Positions 37,081-46,718 are shown, counted from the first letter of the stretch. The stretch is 64,000 bases of DNA from Burkholderia sp. Bp9143 (GCF_003853645.1 NZ_QTPO01000021.1:61369-125368); one strand, 5' to 3'. Translations and numbers: made by a program. Notes: generated by a model not told the origin, from the letters alone.

Positions 37081-38475
37081 ATGAATGGTAGTCATACGGG
37101 CCTGGCGACAGGCCTGAAGCAACGCCACGTCACGATGCTGTCGATCGCGGGCGTGATCGGCGCGGGCTTGTTCGTCGGCTCCGGCCACGCGATCGCGGCA
37201 GCGGGGCCGGCGGCGCTGATCGCCTATGCGCTGACGGGCGCGCTCGTCGTCCTCGTGATGCGCATGCTCGGCGAAATGGCCGTCGCCCATCCGGACAGCG
37301 GCTCGTTCTCGACCTACGCCGATCGCGCGATCGGCCATTGGGCCGGCTTCACGATCGGCTGGCTGTACTGGTGGTTCTGGGTGCTCGTGATCCCGATCGA
37401 GGCGACGGCTGCAGCCACCATCCTCAACGCGTGGTTCCCGAACATCGCGACGTGGATCTTCGCACTCGGCGTGACACTGCTGCTGACGATGACCAACCTC
37501 TTCTCCGTCAAGAACTACGGCGAATTCGAATTCTGGTTCGCGCTGATCAAGGTCGTCGCGATCGCCCTGTTCATCGCGATCGGCGGCGCGGCCGTGTTCG
37601 GGCTGCTGCCGGGCGGCCACGCGTTGGGCTTCTCGAACCTGGTCACGCACGGCGGGTTCATGCCGAACGGGATCGGCGCGGTGTTCGCCGGCATGCTGAT
37701 GACGATGTTCTCGTTCGTCGGCACCGAGATCGTGACGATCGCCGCGGCCGAATCCGAGAATCCGGAGCGGCAGATCGTGCGCGCGACCAATTCCGTGATC
37801 TGGCGCATCTCGCTGTTCTATCTCGGCTCGATCCTGTTCGTCACCGCGATCGTGCCGTGGAACGATCCGCTGCTGCCGGTGCACGGCTCGTACCAGCGCG
37901 TGATGGAACTGCTCGGCGTACCGCATGCGAAGGCGATCATCGACGTGATCGTGCTCGTGTCGGTCGCGAGCTGCCTGAACTCGGCGTTGTATACGGCGTC
38001 GCGGATGATGTTCTCGCTCGCGAAGCGCAAGGACGCGCCGGCGTTCCTGCAACGCACCGATTCGACCGGCACGCCGCGTGCCGCCGTGCTCGCATCGACC
38101 GCGTTCGGCTTCCTGACCGTGATCGCGAACTACGTGGTGCCGGAGCAGGTGTTCAACGTACTGATCGCGACGTCCGGTGCGATCGCGCTGCTCGTGTATC
38201 TGGTGATCGCGGTGTCGCAGTTGCGGATGCGCCGCATGCTCGACGTCAACGGTTCGGCGCTGACGCTGCGGATGTGGATGTTCCCGTGGCTCACGTGGGC
38301 CGTCATCATGTTCATCTGCGGGACGCTCGTCACGATGCTGTTCCTCGACGGACACCGGATGGAAGTCGCGGCAACCGGCATGCTCGCCGGGTTCGTACTG
38401 ATCGCCGCGCGGCTGAACCAGCGCAGCCGCGATGTGCAGGCAGGCCTTGGCCGCCGCGGCGTGTCGTCGGCCTGA
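37081..38475 (+). CDS. gabP: Amino acid permease, GABA permease type
   Basis: This 464-residue transporter of the amino acid-polyamine family has 12 hydrophobic segments. The start region LKQRHVTMLSIAGVIGAGLFVGSG and FSFVGTEIVTIAAAESENPERQI are typical of GabP/AnsP-like permeases. It probably imports GABA or a related amino acid with protons. GGAGG lies just before the ATG at 37081. The AraC-type regulator gene follows after seven bases and may control it. Confidence 0.86.
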   Translation: MNGSHTGLATGLKQRHVTMLSIAGVIGAGLFVGSGHAIAAAGPAALIAYALTGALVVLVMRMLGEMAVAHPDSGSFSTYADRAIGHWAGFTIGWLYWWFWVLVIPIEATAAATILNAWFPNIATWIFALGVTLLLTMTNLFSVKNYGEFEFWFALIKVVAIALFIAIGGAAVFGLLPGGHALGFSNLVTHGGFMPNGIGAVFAGMLMTMFSFVGTEIVTIAAAESENPERQIVRATNSVIWRISLFYLGSILFVTAIVPWNDPLLPVHGSYQRVMELLGVPHAKAIIDVIVLVSVASCLNSALYTASRMMFSLAKRKDAPAFLQRTDSTGTPRAAVLASTAFGFLTVIANYVVPEQVFNVLIATSGAIALLVYLVIAVSQLRMRRMLDVNGSALTLRMWMFPWLTWAVIMFICGTLVTMLFLDGHRMEVAATGMLAGFVLIAARLNQRSRDVQAGLGRRGVSSA

Positions 38476-38482
38476 GGACGCC

Positions 38483-39580
38483 ATGAGTCATGCAGCGCCG
38501 GTCGCAAGCCCGCCGGAACCCGACACGCCGGCACGTATCCGGTTCGGCTTCATCCTGTTGCCGAATTTCACGCTGACGGCGTTCTCGGGGATGATCGACG
38601 TGCTGCGGCTCGCGGCCGACGAGGGAGACAACAGCCGGCCGGTCAGGTTGTCGTGGACGATCCTCGGTGACATGACCTCCCCCGTTCGCGCCAGCTGCGG
38701 CATTCAGATCCCGGCATGGGAGTCGTTGAATGCGCATCAGGCATACGACTACGTGGTCGTCGTGGGCGGGCTCCTGCATGCCCGCGCGGAACTCGACGCA
38801 GCCACACTGGAATTCATTCGCGCGGCCGCGTCGGCGGGCGCGATGCTGGTCGGCATCTGCACCGGCGCATTCGCGCTGGCGCGCGCGGGCGTGATGGCCG
38901 GGCACCGGATCTGCATCAGCTGGTTTCACTACTGGGACTTCATCGAGCGGTTTCCGTCCGTCGATGCGAAGCTCGTGGTCTCCGATCGTCTCTACGTGCT
39001 GGACGGCCGGCGCGTGACCTGCTCCGGCGGACGCGCGTCGATCGATGTCGCAGCCGCGATCCTGGTGCGGCACATCGAGCCGTCGATCGTCTACAAGGCG
39101 CTGCGGATCCTGCTGGTCGACGGGCGCGAAACGGTCAGCGCGCCGCAGCCGCATCCGCCCGGTGTCGCGCCCAACGCGCATCCGAAGGTGAAGCGGGCGA
39201 TCCTGCTGATGGAACAGCACATCAGCCACTCGATTACGATCGACGCGCTCGCGCGACGGCTGGACCTTTCGGCGCGACAGCTGGAACGGCTGTTCAGGGA
39301 AGCGACCGGCAGCGGGCCGGCAGCGTGCTACCGGGCGATCCGGATTCGCACGGCCGCGTGGATGCTGATGCATCTGGACAAGAACGTTTCCGAAATCGCG
39401 GCGGCCTGCGGCTTTGCCGATGCGTCGCATCTCGGGCGCGAGTTTCGGCGTGCGTACGGCATGTCGCCGAGCGCCTATCGCGAGCGTCAGGCGCCCGGCG
39501 CGATCGGCGGTATGGCGGAGCCGGCCGAGCGTGCGACCACGCTCGGCGAGCTGTTTCCGAACCGGAACGAGTTTTATTGA
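38483..39580 (+). CDS. GlxA-type AraC-family regulator
   Basis: The protein has 365 residues. The N-terminal ~200 form a DJ-1/PfpI-like domain (FGFILLPNFTLTAFSGMIDVLRLA and the nucleophile-elbow position GICTGAFALA). The C-terminal ~100 carry two helix-turn-helix units of the AraC type (ITIDALARRLDLSARQLERLF and VSEIAAACGFADASHLGREF). Relatives regulate amino acid or amine catabolism. Lying seven bases after the permease, it is a likely regulator of that transport function. Confidence 0.9.
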   Translation: MSHAAPVASPPEPDTPARIRFGFILLPNFTLTAFSGMIDVLRLAADEGDNSRPVRLSWTILGDMTSPVRASCGIQIPAWESLNAHQAYDYVVVVGGLLHARAELDAATLEFIRAAASAGAMLVGICTGAFALARAGVMAGHRICISWFHYWDFIERFPSVDAKLVVSDRLYVLDGRRVTCSGGRASIDVAAAILVRHIEPSIVYKALRILLVDGRETVSAPQPHPPGVAPNAHPKVKRAILLMEQHISHSITIDALARRLDLSARQLERLFREATGSGPAACYRAIRIRTAAWMLMHLDKNVSEIAAACGFADASHLGREFRRAYGMSPSAYRERQAPGAIGGMAEPAERATTLGELFPNRNEFY

Positions 39581-39667
39581 GCCCGATCCCCGCTTGCCCT
39601 CCCGGCTCCGGGAATCGGGCGCGTATCGAACGACGACGGGATGCGTGGATCGAGCCTGCAGCCTCGC

Positions 39668-40012
39668 TCAGGCGAAGACGAAGTACTTGCGCACCGTCTC
39701 CACCACTTCCCACGTCCCTTTCATGCCGGGTTCGATCACGAACACGTCGCCGGCCTTCAGGTGCACGGCTTCCTCGCCTTCCGGCGTGATGATGCAATAG
39801 CCGTCGAGGAAGTGGCAGTACTCCCATTTCTCGTAGTTCACCTCGAACTTGCCCGGCGTGCAGATCCAGGTGCCCATGATCTTGCTGCCGTCCTTCGACA
39901 GGTATGCGTTGAGGTTCACGGTGTGCGGATCGCCGCCGATGCGCTTCCATTTGGTCGCATCGAGGACCGGGGTCGGGCAGGTTTCGCGCAGAACGGTGAT
40001 GAAATCGGACAT
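39668..40012 (-). CDS. Small cupin-domain protein
   Basis: This 114-residue single-domain cupin of the Cupin_3 (DUF861) group shows GTWICTPGKFEVNYEKWEYCHFLDG and AGDVFVIEPGMKGTWEV. The first cupin motif lacks the usual HxH, having EYCHF instead, so metal binding is uncertain. Relatives take part in ureidoglycine or sugar acid metabolism. It is alone, converging on the AraC-type gene. The 293-base gap upstream also holds the promoter of tRNA-Gly on the other strand. Confidence 0.8.
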   Translation of the reverse strand: MSDFITVLRETCPTPVLDATKWKRIGGDPHTVNLNAYLSKDGSKIMGTWICTPGKFEVNYEKWEYCHFLDGYCIITPEGEEAVHLKAGDVFVIEPGMKGTWEVVETVRKYFVFA

Positions 40013-40265
40013 GTCGGCTCCAGACTAACGATCGGGTAAGAGGTCTGTCACGTTAGTTCGAAAGCATTGGCGGGGCTTGTATGGTTCCGACACCGACTCG
40101 TCTATTTTCGACACCGGCTCGCACGCAGGTGCGGCACGCGTTCGTTGCGTTCTGCCTTGCGTTGACGGACCGCTTCTGGCCGGGCCTTGACGACCATTCC
40201 TGGCGATGCCATCGCGCCGCCCCCGAGCCACACCGGCTTCGAGATCGGCGGCCAAAACGCCTCGC

Positions 40266-40295
40266 TTGCAACGTCTCGGCTAAACCCTGTAGAAT
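40266..40295 (+). promoter_or_regulatory. Promoter of tRNA-Gly
   Basis: TTGCAA (40266-40271) and TAGAAT (40290-40295) are separated by 18 bases and end ten bases before the tRNA 5' end. Confidence 0.7.
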
Positions 40296-40305
40296 TACGC
40301 GTTCT

Positions 40306-40380
40306 GCGGGCGTCGTATAATGGCCATTACCTCAGCTTCCCAAGCTGATGACGTGGGTTCGATTCCCATCGCCCGCTCCA
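40306..40380 (+). tRNA. tRNA-Gly, anticodon CCC
   Basis: The 75-base gene folds as a cloverleaf. The acceptor stem GCGGGCG pairs with CGCCCGC, the anticodon stem TCAGC/GCTGA encloses the loop TTCCCAA with anticodon CCC, the T arm contains GGTTCGATTCCC, and CCA is encoded. It reads GGG codons. No integrated element follows it; trmB is next. Confidence 0.97.
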
Positions 40381-40408
40381 CCTTCGGCTGCACGGCAGCC
40401 AGCGCAAG

Positions 40409-40435
40409 AGCCGCCTCGTCGAAGGCGGCTTTTTT
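40409..40435 (+). terminator. Terminator after tRNA-Gly
   Basis: AGCCGCCT (40409-40416) and AGGCGGCT (40423-40430) form an 8-base stem followed by a T run. It lies before trmB, which must then have its own promoter or rely on read-through. Confidence 0.85.
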
Positions 40436-40512
40436 GTACCATGTGCCCGTTCATCCGGCGCACCGCTGCGCGTAACGGGCCCGCGCCCGAACCGAGCCTT
40501 TCTCTGTCACCG

Positions 40513-41280
40513 ATGATGCACGACGATCCGAACGAAGCCGGCCTGCCGCCGGACGACGCCGCCCTTCCCGACGAAGCTGCCGACGGCGCCGACGAAGTCA
40601 ATCCGCTGCACCGCCGCCGCATCCGCAGCTTCGTGACGCGCGCCGGCCGCGTGTCGACCGGCCAGCGCCGCGCGCTCGACGATCTCGGCCCGCGCTTCGT
40701 CGTCCCGTACGCCGCTGAAATCCCCGACTGGGACGCCGTGTTCGGCCGCCGCGCGCCGCGCATCCTGGAGATCGGCTTCGGGATGGGCGCGTCGACCGCG
40801 GAAATCGCCGCGCACCGCCCGGGCGACGACTTCCTCGGCGTCGAGGTGCACGAGCCGGGCGTCGGCGCGCTGCTGAAGCTGATCGGCGAGCAGGACCTGC
40901 CGAACATCCGCATCATCCAGCACGACGCGGTCGAAGTGCTCGAGCACATGCTCGCGCCGGAAAGCCTCGACGGCGTGCACATCTTCTTCCCGGATCCGTG
41001 GCACAAGGCGCGCCACCACAAGCGCCGGCTGATCCGGCCGCCGCTCGTCGCTCACCTCGCGTCGCGCTTGAAGCCGGGCGCGTACCTGCATTGCGCGACT
41101 GACTGGCAGAACTACGCGGAACAGATGCTGGAAGTGCTCGGCGCCGAACCGTCGCTCGAGAACACGGCCGCCGACTACGCGCCCCGCCCCGACTACCGCC
41201 CCGTCACGAAGTTCGAACGGCGCGGGCTGCGGCTCGGCCACGGCGTATGGGACCTGGTGTTCCGCAAGCGAGCAGGCTGA
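40513..41280 (+). CDS. trmB: tRNA (guanine-N7-)-methyltransferase
   Basis: This 255-residue SAM-dependent enzyme methylates G46 of tRNAs. The SAM site [11 protein letters not shown], the tRNA-recognition signature [16 protein letters not shown] and the C-terminal [17 protein letters not shown] are present. The N-terminal ~45 residues are acidic and poorly conserved. The ATG at 40513 (an ATGATG pair) was chosen. Placement beside a tRNA gene is suggestive but probably coincidental. Confidence 0.95.
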   Translation: MMHDDPNEAGLPPDDAALPDEAADGADEVNPLHRRRIRSFVTRAGRVSTGQRRALDDLGPRFVVPYAAEIPDWDAVFGRRAPRILEIGFGMGASTAEIAAHRPGDDFLGVEVHEPGVGALLKLIGEQDLPNIRIIQHDAVEVLEHMLAPESLDGVHIFFPDPWHKARHHKRRLIRPPLVAHLASRLKPGAYLHCATDWQNYAEQMLEVLGAEPSLENTAADYAPRPDYRPVTKFERRGLRLGHGVWDLVFRKRAG

Positions 41281-41327
41281 ATCCCCACCGCGACGGCGCA
41301 TCGCACACCGCGCGCCGCGCCATGAAA

Positions 41328-41367
41328 AAAACGGCCCGACCGGCGACTCTGCCGATCGGGCCGTTTT
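41328..41367. terminator. Bidirectional terminator
   Basis: AAAACGGCCCGA (41328-41339) pairs with TCGGGCCGTTTT (41356-41367). It lies between the convergent trmB and uppP genes and serves both. Confidence 0.88.
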
Positions 41368-41405
41368 ACATTGGAAGCGCCCTCACCCTCGCCCCCGCAC
41401 CTGCA

Positions 41406-42236
41406 TCACGCCCAATTCAGCCACCCGCTGTAACCCACCAGCAGCACGAACAGGCCGAACGCGATCCGGTACCACGCGAACACGGTGAAGTCATGCGTCG
41501 CGACGAAGCGCAGCAGCCAGCGCACGCACACGAACGCGCTGATAAACGCGGCAACCAGCCCGAGCGCGAACAGGCCGAGCGAATCGACCGTGAACGCCTG
41601 CCAGTCCTTGACGGTTTCATAGAGCGTCGCGCCGAAGATGATCGGAATCGCGAGGAAGAACGAGAATTCGGTCGCGACGCGCCGGTCGAGGCCGAACAGC
41701 ATCCCGCCGATGATCGTCGAGCCTGAGCGCGACATGCCCGGCACCAGCGCGAAACATTGCGCGATGCCGACCTTCAGCGCGTCGAGCGGCGTGAGCGCGT
41801 CGACCGACTGCACGCGCGGCGGCGCGCCGCGTTCGCGTTGCCGCGCCTCGGCCCACAGGATGATCGCGCCGCCGACGACGAGCGCGAATGCGACCGGCAC
41901 CGGCGAGAACAGCACGGCCTTGATCTTCTTCTCGAACAGCAGGCCGAGCGCGATCGCGGGAATCGTCGCGATCACGACGTTCAGCGTGAAGCGCTGCGCG
42001 TCGGGCCGGCTCGGCAGCCCGGACACGATGGACACGATCCGGTGCCGGTATTCCCAGCAGACCGCGAGGATCGCGCCGAACTGGATCACGACGTCGAAGG
42101 TCTTCGCGTGCGCATCGTTGAAATTCAGGAAGCTGCCCGCGACGATCAGGTGGCCGGTGCTCGACACCGGGAGGAATTCCGTCAGCCCCTCGACGACGCC
42201 GAGGATCAATGCCTTGCAGATCAGGATCCAGTCCAT
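41406..42236 (-). CDS. uppP: Undecaprenyl-diphosphate phosphatase
   Basis: This 276-residue inner-membrane enzyme recycles the lipid carrier of peptidoglycan and O-antigen synthesis and gives bacitracin tolerance (older name bacA). The catalytic motifs [17 protein letters not shown] at the N-terminus and [14 protein letters not shown] in the middle are intact, and eight hydrophobic segments are visible. It follows the DUF1439 lipoprotein gene on the same strand after 79 bases. Confidence 0.95.
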   Translation of the reverse strand: MDWILICKALILGVVEGLTEFLPVSSTGHLIVAGSFLNFNDAHAKTFDVVIQFGAILAVCWEYRHRIVSIVSGLPSRPDAQRFTLNVVIATIPAIALGLLFEKKIKAVLFSPVPVAFALVVGGAIILWAEARQRERGAPPRVQSVDALTPLDALKVGIAQCFALVPGMSRSGSTIIGGMLFGLDRRVATEFSFFLAIPIIFGATLYETVKDWQAFTVDSLGLFALGLVAAFISAFVCVRWLLRFVATHDFTVFAWYRIAFGLFVLLVGYSGWLNWA

Positions 42237-42315
42237 CCGTGGCCCAACTCCGAAGTAGTCGAAAGAAAGGGCCGCGTCACCGCCGCGGCCCGCCCCGGCC
42301 GCGCGCGGTGCGCCG

Positions 42316-42897
42316 TCACTTCTCGACGATCGCCACGCGTATGCCGTTTGTAAGAATCGTAATTGTACCGGGTTCGTAGTTCACGCCGGCAAATTGCAGT
42401 TGTTCGGGCTTGAACGTGTAGATCGGATAGTTGGTCAGCACCTGCGTCGCGAGCAGGCCGGCGGCCGCGCCGACCTGTTGCGCGTACATCTGCGCGTTGC
42501 CGTCGAGCACGAGGCTGTCGACGGCCGGCGCCTTCAGCACGACCGAGCGGCTCGGCGCGTCGTAAGCCAACTGACCCGACACGGTGAACTTGCCACTCAC
42601 CGGTTCGCGCAGGAACGGACTCGCGAAATGCGCGTCGAGCTGCACGGCGACGCGGTTCTGGTCGGGCAGCAGGTTGACGGCCGGATTCGCAAGGGACACA
42701 TCGACGACCTGCGCGACCGTCTTCTCGTACGGAAACTTGCGCGCGACGGCTTTCTGCACGTCGCCGCGCGAGAACGTGTAGTGATCGGGGATGAACGGGA
42801 ACGTCGACGCGCAGGCGGCGAGCGATACCGACACGCCGATGGCGCCGGCGCAGGCGGCGAGGAAGCGGCGCCGGCCGGGCGTGCAAGATGCGGTCAT
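42316..42897 (-). CDS. DUF1439 lipoprotein
   Basis: This 193-residue envelope protein starts with an arginine-rich region (GRRRFLAAC) and a hydrophobic stretch ending in the lipobox LAAC, about residue 29. It is therefore probably a lipoprotein, possibly exported by Tat. The rest is a beta-rich DUF1439 domain ([21 protein letters not shown]). Function is unknown; E. coli YceB is a relative. The ATG at 42897 with AGGAG ten bases upstream is preferred over a TTG at 42906. Confidence 0.82.
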   Translation of the reverse strand: MTASCTPGRRRFLAACAGAIGVSVSLAACASTFPFIPDHYTFSRGDVQKAVARKFPYEKTVAQVVDVSLANPAVNLLPDQNRVAVQLDAHFASPFLREPVSGKFTVSGQLAYDAPSRSVVLKAPAVDSLVLDGNAQMYAQQVGAAAGLLATQVLTNYPIYTFKPEQLQFAGVNYEPGTITILTNGIRVAIVEK

Positions 42898-43028
42898 GCT
42901 GAACAATCTCCTGTATCGGGCGAAGCGGCAGTCTGGCTATCGGCTCCCCCCCGTGTGAAGCCGTGGACCGAAGTTAGTGTTTCGGCGCACGCCGCCGGTT
43001 CCATGGACCCGCGGCGCACGGCGGCACT

Positions 43029-43358
43029 TCAGCGGCCCGCGCCAGCGCCGGGTGCCGGCTGCGTCGCGACCTCGAGTCGCGTCAGCCACGCGAGCGCGTC
43101 GTCGCGCGACGCGCCGCACATCTCGGCGGACGGCTGCAGTCCGGAACAGCACGCGGGACGCTCCGGCCGGCCGAAGATCCGGCAGCGCAGGTCGTCGCCG
43201 AGCTGCACGCAGCGCACGCCGGCCGGCTTGCCGTCAGGCATTCCTGGAATCGGCGAGGAAATCGACGGCGCGATGCAGCATGCGCCGCACCCCTCGCGGC
43301 ACGCATGCGGCGGCGGGACATCGGCGGGCGCCGGACGGACAGGCATTTCGACGGACAC
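43029..43358 (-). CDS. YkgJ-family cysteine cluster protein
   Basis: This 109-residue protein has a cysteine cluster CREGCGACC near residue 20 and further cysteines in [16 protein letters not shown] and PACC. This is the pattern of the YkgJ family, thought to bind zinc or an iron centre. The start may be the GTG at 43358 or the ATG at 43346. It is divergent from hemN, another metal-cluster protein, with only a short shared promoter region. Confidence 0.85.
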   Translation of the reverse strand: MSVEMPVRPAPADVPPPHACREGCGACCIAPSISSPIPGMPDGKPAGVRCVQLGDDLRCRIFGRPERPACCSGLQPSAEMCGASRDDALAWLTRLEVATQPAPGAGAGR

Positions 43359-43516
43359 TCGGCTCTCTCACGAACAACAAAAAACGGTGCGGCAACCGGA
43401 CGCAGCGTGCGGCAGCCCACTGCGCATTGTGCCACCGCCGGCTGCGACGTTATTACACAATGCAGCCGAAACGCGCGTTTATATACTCGAAAGCATCTAA
43501 AAAGCGCGAGACCATC

Positions 43517-44908
43517 ATGAGTTCCGGTTCTGCCGACACAGTGTTCCGTCCCGATTTGCTCGCGAAGTACGGCGCGAACGGGCCGCGCTATACGTCCTAC
43601 CCCACCGCGCTGCAATTCCGCGACGATTTCGACCCGGCCGACTACGTGCGCGCCGCGGGCGATCCCGGCGCGTCGTCGAGCGACCTGTCGCTGTACTTCC
43701 ACATCCCGTTCTGCAACACGGCCTGCTTCTATTGCGGCTGCAACAAGATCGCGACCAACAACCGCCGCCGCGCGCGCCCGTATCTCGAGCAATTGAAGCG
43801 CGAGCTGGCGCTGCAGGCCGCGCTGTTCGATCCCGCGCGCCCGGTCACGCAGCTCCACTGGGGCGGCGGCACGCCGACCTTCCTGTCCGACGACGAAACG
43901 GCCGAGCTGATGGTGGCCACCCGCGAACACTTCGCGCTCGCGCCGGACGCCGACGCCGAGTTCTCGATCGAGATCGATCCGCGCACGGTCACGCCCGCGA
44001 CGCTCGTCCACCTGCGCAACATCGGCTTCAACCGGCTGAGCCTCGGTGTGCAGGATTTCGATCCGGTCGTGCAGCAGGCAATCAACCGGATCCAGCCGCT
44101 CGCGATGACGGCCGACCTGCTGTCGGCCGCACGCACGACGGGCTTCCATTCGGTCAGCGTCGACCTGATCTACGGGCTGCCGCACCAGACGGTCGCCGTG
44201 TTCGCGCGCACGCTCGAGACGATCATCGAACTCGCGCCGGACCGCCTGTCGGTATTCGGCTACGCGCACATGCCGCACCTGTTCAAGATGCAGCGGCAGA
44301 TCGACGACGCGACGCTGCCGTCGCCCGAAACGCGCATCGCGCTGCTCGGCCTCGCGATCGACATGCTGACGTCGGCCGGCTACGTGTACATCGGGATGGA
44401 TCACTTCGCGCGGCCGTCCGACGAACTCGTGCGCGCGCAGCGCAACGGCACGCTGCAGCGCAATTTCCAGGGCTACAGCACGCGCGCGGACACGGACCTG
44501 ATCGGCTTCGGCGTGTCGTCGATCGGCAAGGTCGGCGACGTCTACGCGCAGAACGCGAAGGACCTGCCGGCCTATGGCGCGGCGCTCGACGCGGGCCGGC
44601 TGCCGATCGCGCGCGGCGTGCGGCTCACGCCGGACGACCGGCTGCGCCGCGACGTGATCACGCAGCTGATGTGCAACCTCGAACTCCCGTTCTCGCATAT
44701 CGAGGCGGCGCACGGGATCCGCTTCGTCGACCACTTCGCGCGCGAGCTCGACGCGCTGCGCGGGTTCGAGCAGGACGGCCTGCTGACCGTGGCAAGCGAT
44801 CGCCTGACGATCCACCCGGCCGGCCGGATGGTCGTGCGCAACATCGCGATGGCCTTCGACGCGTACCTCGGCCAGATGCCGAGGCAACGCTACTCGCGCA
44901 CCGTCTGA
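43517..44908 (+). CDS. hemN: Oxygen-independent coproporphyrinogen III oxidase
   Basis: This 463-residue radical-SAM enzyme decarboxylates coproporphyrinogen III to protoporphyrinogen IX without oxygen. The cluster motif HIPFCNTACFYCGCNKI is at residues ~60-75, followed by WGGGTPTFLS and the C-terminal HemN domain. The frame stays open upstream to 42977, but the ATG at 43517 matches the family start (KYGANGPRYTSYPTALQF). No FNR-type box was recognised before it. Confidence 0.95.
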   Translation: MSSGSADTVFRPDLLAKYGANGPRYTSYPTALQFRDDFDPADYVRAAGDPGASSSDLSLYFHIPFCNTACFYCGCNKIATNNRRRARPYLEQLKRELALQAALFDPARPVTQLHWGGGTPTFLSDDETAELMVATREHFALAPDADAEFSIEIDPRTVTPATLVHLRNIGFNRLSLGVQDFDPVVQQAINRIQPLAMTADLLSAARTTGFHSVSVDLIYGLPHQTVAVFARTLETIIELAPDRLSVFGYAHMPHLFKMQRQIDDATLPSPETRIALLGLAIDMLTSAGYVYIGMDHFARPSDELVRAQRNGTLQRNFQGYSTRADTDLIGFGVSSIGKVGDVYAQNAKDLPAYGAALDAGRLPIARGVRLTPDDRLRRDVITQLMCNLELPFSHIEAAHGIRFVDHFARELDALRGFEQDGLLTVASDRLTIHPAGRMVVRNIAMAFDAYLGQMPRQRYSRTV

Positions 44909-44979
44909 CGCCGCGCGGCGCGTGCGGGCGGCCGGTTTGATAAAGTAGCGGACTCAACGCCCCTGCAAGAATCCGCACG

Positions 44980-45237
44980 ATGCGCACCACCAAAGCAACC
45001 AATGCGGTCGAACGCCTGAAGACCCGTTCCGGCAACCCGCAGTTCGCGGCCGTCGCGATGGCGGGCGGACTGTTCTACCTGGTCGACCGCTCCGGCGGCA
45101 CCGCCGAGAAACGCAGCGAGCCGCTGCCGCTCGACGAATTCGTCAAGTTCGTCGACGCATTCGGCCCCAAAAAGCCGCGCAAGGCGAGCAAGCTCGACCT
45201 CGCGTTCGAGGCACAGATCAAGAAGAGCAAGGGGTAA
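44980..45237 (+). CDS. Small basic protein of unknown function
   Basis: The protein has 85 residues. The first ~50 have a regular character (NPQFAAVAMAGGLFYLVDRSGG), and the tail is rich in Lys (PKKPRKASKLDLAFEAQIKKSKG). No family is recognised. Codon use and GC content match the neighbours, which supports a real gene. It lies between hemN and the Pcm-like gene, on the same strand. Confidence 0.65.
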   Translation: MRTTKATNAVERLKTRSGNPQFAAVAMAGGLFYLVDRSGGTAEKRSEPLPLDEFVKFVDAFGPKKPRKASKLDLAFEAQIKKSKG

Positions 45238-45280
45238 AGGTCTGTTGCAGGCCGTCTGAAGGCTTTGCCGGCGCCTCGTT

Positions 45281-45289
45281 TGGTACAAT
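45281..45289 (+). promoter_or_regulatory. Extended -10 promoter of the Pcm-like gene
   Basis: TGGTACAAT combines a TGn extension with the -10 box TACAAT, 52 bases before the ATG. No good -35 is present, as is common for extended -10 promoters. Confidence 0.5.
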
Positions 45290-45341
45290 CACGAAGTTTC
45301 TCTATCCCCGCTGATGGCCGACCTGGCTGCGTGACCACACC

Positions 45342-45998
45342 ATGAATATCGAAAACGCGCGTTTCAACATGATCGAACAACAGATCCGGCCGTGGGACGT
45401 GCTGGATCTGGACGTCCTGGGCCTGCTGTCGATCGTCAAGCGTGAAAACTACGTGTCGCCCGAACATCGCGATCTCGCGTTCGCCGACCTCGAGCTGCCG
45501 CTGCCCGGCGGCAGCAGCAAGATGCTGTTCCCGCGCGTCGAAGCGCGCGTGCTGCAGGAACTGGCGGTCAAGAAGCACGAGAACGTGCTCGTGATCGGCG
45601 CGGGTTCGGGCTACCTGGCCGCGCTGTTCGCGCATCGGGCGCAGCACGTGACGGCCGTCGACATCGATCCGGTCATCGCGAAGTTCGCGGCCGACAACCT
45701 GCGCAACGACGGCGTGACGAACGCGGAAGTCGTGCTCGGCGACGGCTCGCTCGGCTGGCCGGACAAGGCGCCGTACGACGTGATCTGCGTCGCGGGCGGC
45801 CTGCCGGTCGTGCCGCAGCAGATGCTTGAACAGCTGAAGATCGGCGGCCGCCTGTCGGCGTTCGTCGGCGGCCGTCCGGTGATGAAGGCGCAGATCATCA
45901 CGCGCATCGACGACAAGCAGTACCGTGTCGCCGACGTGTTCGAAACCTACGTCAATCACCTCGTCAACGCGATCGAACCGTCGCGTTTCAAGTTCTGA
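45342..45998 (+). CDS. Protein-L-isoaspartate O-methyltransferase-like protein
   Basis: This 218-residue SAM-binding protein has the Pcm-family fold; the SAM site is VLVIGAGSGYLAALFAHRA. The substrate motif of true Pcm (GQGQTIS followed by PYMVA) is replaced by LPGGSSKMLFPRVEARVL. Classical isoaspartyl repair activity is therefore doubtful, and another carboxyl or small-molecule substrate is possible. The rhodanese gene starts 11 bases downstream, suggesting an operon. Confidence 0.85.
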   Translation: MNIENARFNMIEQQIRPWDVLDLDVLGLLSIVKRENYVSPEHRDLAFADLELPLPGGSSKMLFPRVEARVLQELAVKKHENVLVIGAGSGYLAALFAHRAQHVTAVDIDPVIAKFAADNLRNDGVTNAEVVLGDGSLGWPDKAPYDVICVAGGLPVVPQQMLEQLKIGGRLSAFVGGRPVMKAQIITRIDDKQYRVADVFETYVNHLVNAIEPSRFKF

Positions 45999-46009
45999 GC
46001 GGCGGCCCC

Positions 46010-46333
46010 ATGCAGATCCTGACGCCCGCGATGCTCGCGGAATGGCTGCGCGATCCGGCGCGCCCCGCGCCGGTCGTGCTCGACGTGCGCGAGCCGTGGG
46101 AAATTTCCACCGCGCAGATCGCCGGCAGCGTGTCGATCCCGATGCAGCAGATCCCCGCGCGCAGCGAGGAGCTCGACGACGAAGCGGAAATCGTCTGCGT
46201 GTGCCATCACGGGATGCGCAGCGCGCAGGTCGCGATGTTCCTCGAATCGCGCGGCTTCACGAAGCTGTACAACCTGCAGGGTGGGATCGACGCGTGGTCG
46301 CGTGACGTCGATCCGTCCGTGCCGCGTTACTGA
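46010..46333 (+). CDS. Single-domain rhodanese (sulfurtransferase)
   Basis: This 107-residue rhodanese homology domain has the motif VLDVREPWE at the N-terminal side and the active loop CHHGMRSAQVAMFL, with the cysteine that carries the persulfide. Single-domain rhodaneses transfer sulfane sulfur to small acceptors; the acceptor is unknown. It probably shares a transcript with the Pcm-like gene. The urea-transport genes start 385 bases later. Confidence 0.9.
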   Translation: MQILTPAMLAEWLRDPARPAPVVLDVREPWEISTAQIAGSVSIPMQQIPARSEELDDEAEIVCVCHHGMRSAQVAMFLESRGFTKLYNLQGGIDAWSRDVDPSVPRY

Positions 46334-46643
46334 CCTTGCCGGCGGCGCATCGCGCGCCGCCACGGCGACCGGCGAGTTGCAGCCGATCGCTCCAATCCGC
46401 CGAACGGGCGTGCATGGCGCGCCCGTTTGCGTCTCTGCCTCCGTTTCTGCCTTGGTTTCCCGCCCTTCCCCGTCGCACGGGATGACACGTCGTGCACGCG
46501 CCGACACGATCACCCGTCGTGCACCATTTACGCCCGTGCGTGCGCACCGCAACGGATCGCGCATGCTGCACGACGCGTCATGCGCACCGTGCCAGCGCCC
46601 CGCGCCACCCCGCCGGGGCACGCCCGGCGTGCATCCATGCGAC

Positions 46644-46659
46644 TGGCACATGCCTTGCG
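46644..46659 (+). promoter_or_regulatory. Sigma-54 promoter of the urea importer operon
   Basis: TGGCACATGCCTTGCG has GG and GC exactly ten bases apart and agrees with the sigma-54 consensus TGGCAC-N5-TTGC. It stands 60 bases before urtA, in a 385-base gap (46334-46718). GCACC half-sites such as TGCACCA (46520-46526) lie upstream, but no full NtrC palindrome was found. Nitrogen-limited expression through RpoN and NtrC is inferred. Confidence 0.75.
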
Positions 46660-46718
46660 TTACTCCGATGCCGGCGCCGTCACGGCGCACGGCTATCCAA
46701 CACGACAAGGGGATCCCG

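Noticed and set aside
40306..40380. tRNA-Gly as an integration site for a genomic island
   Set aside because: The genes on both sides are core genes, and no integrase or repeated tRNA end was seen.
46420..46640. NtrC binding sites upstream of urtA
   Set aside because: Only half-sites such as TGCACCA were found, without the second half at the required spacing.
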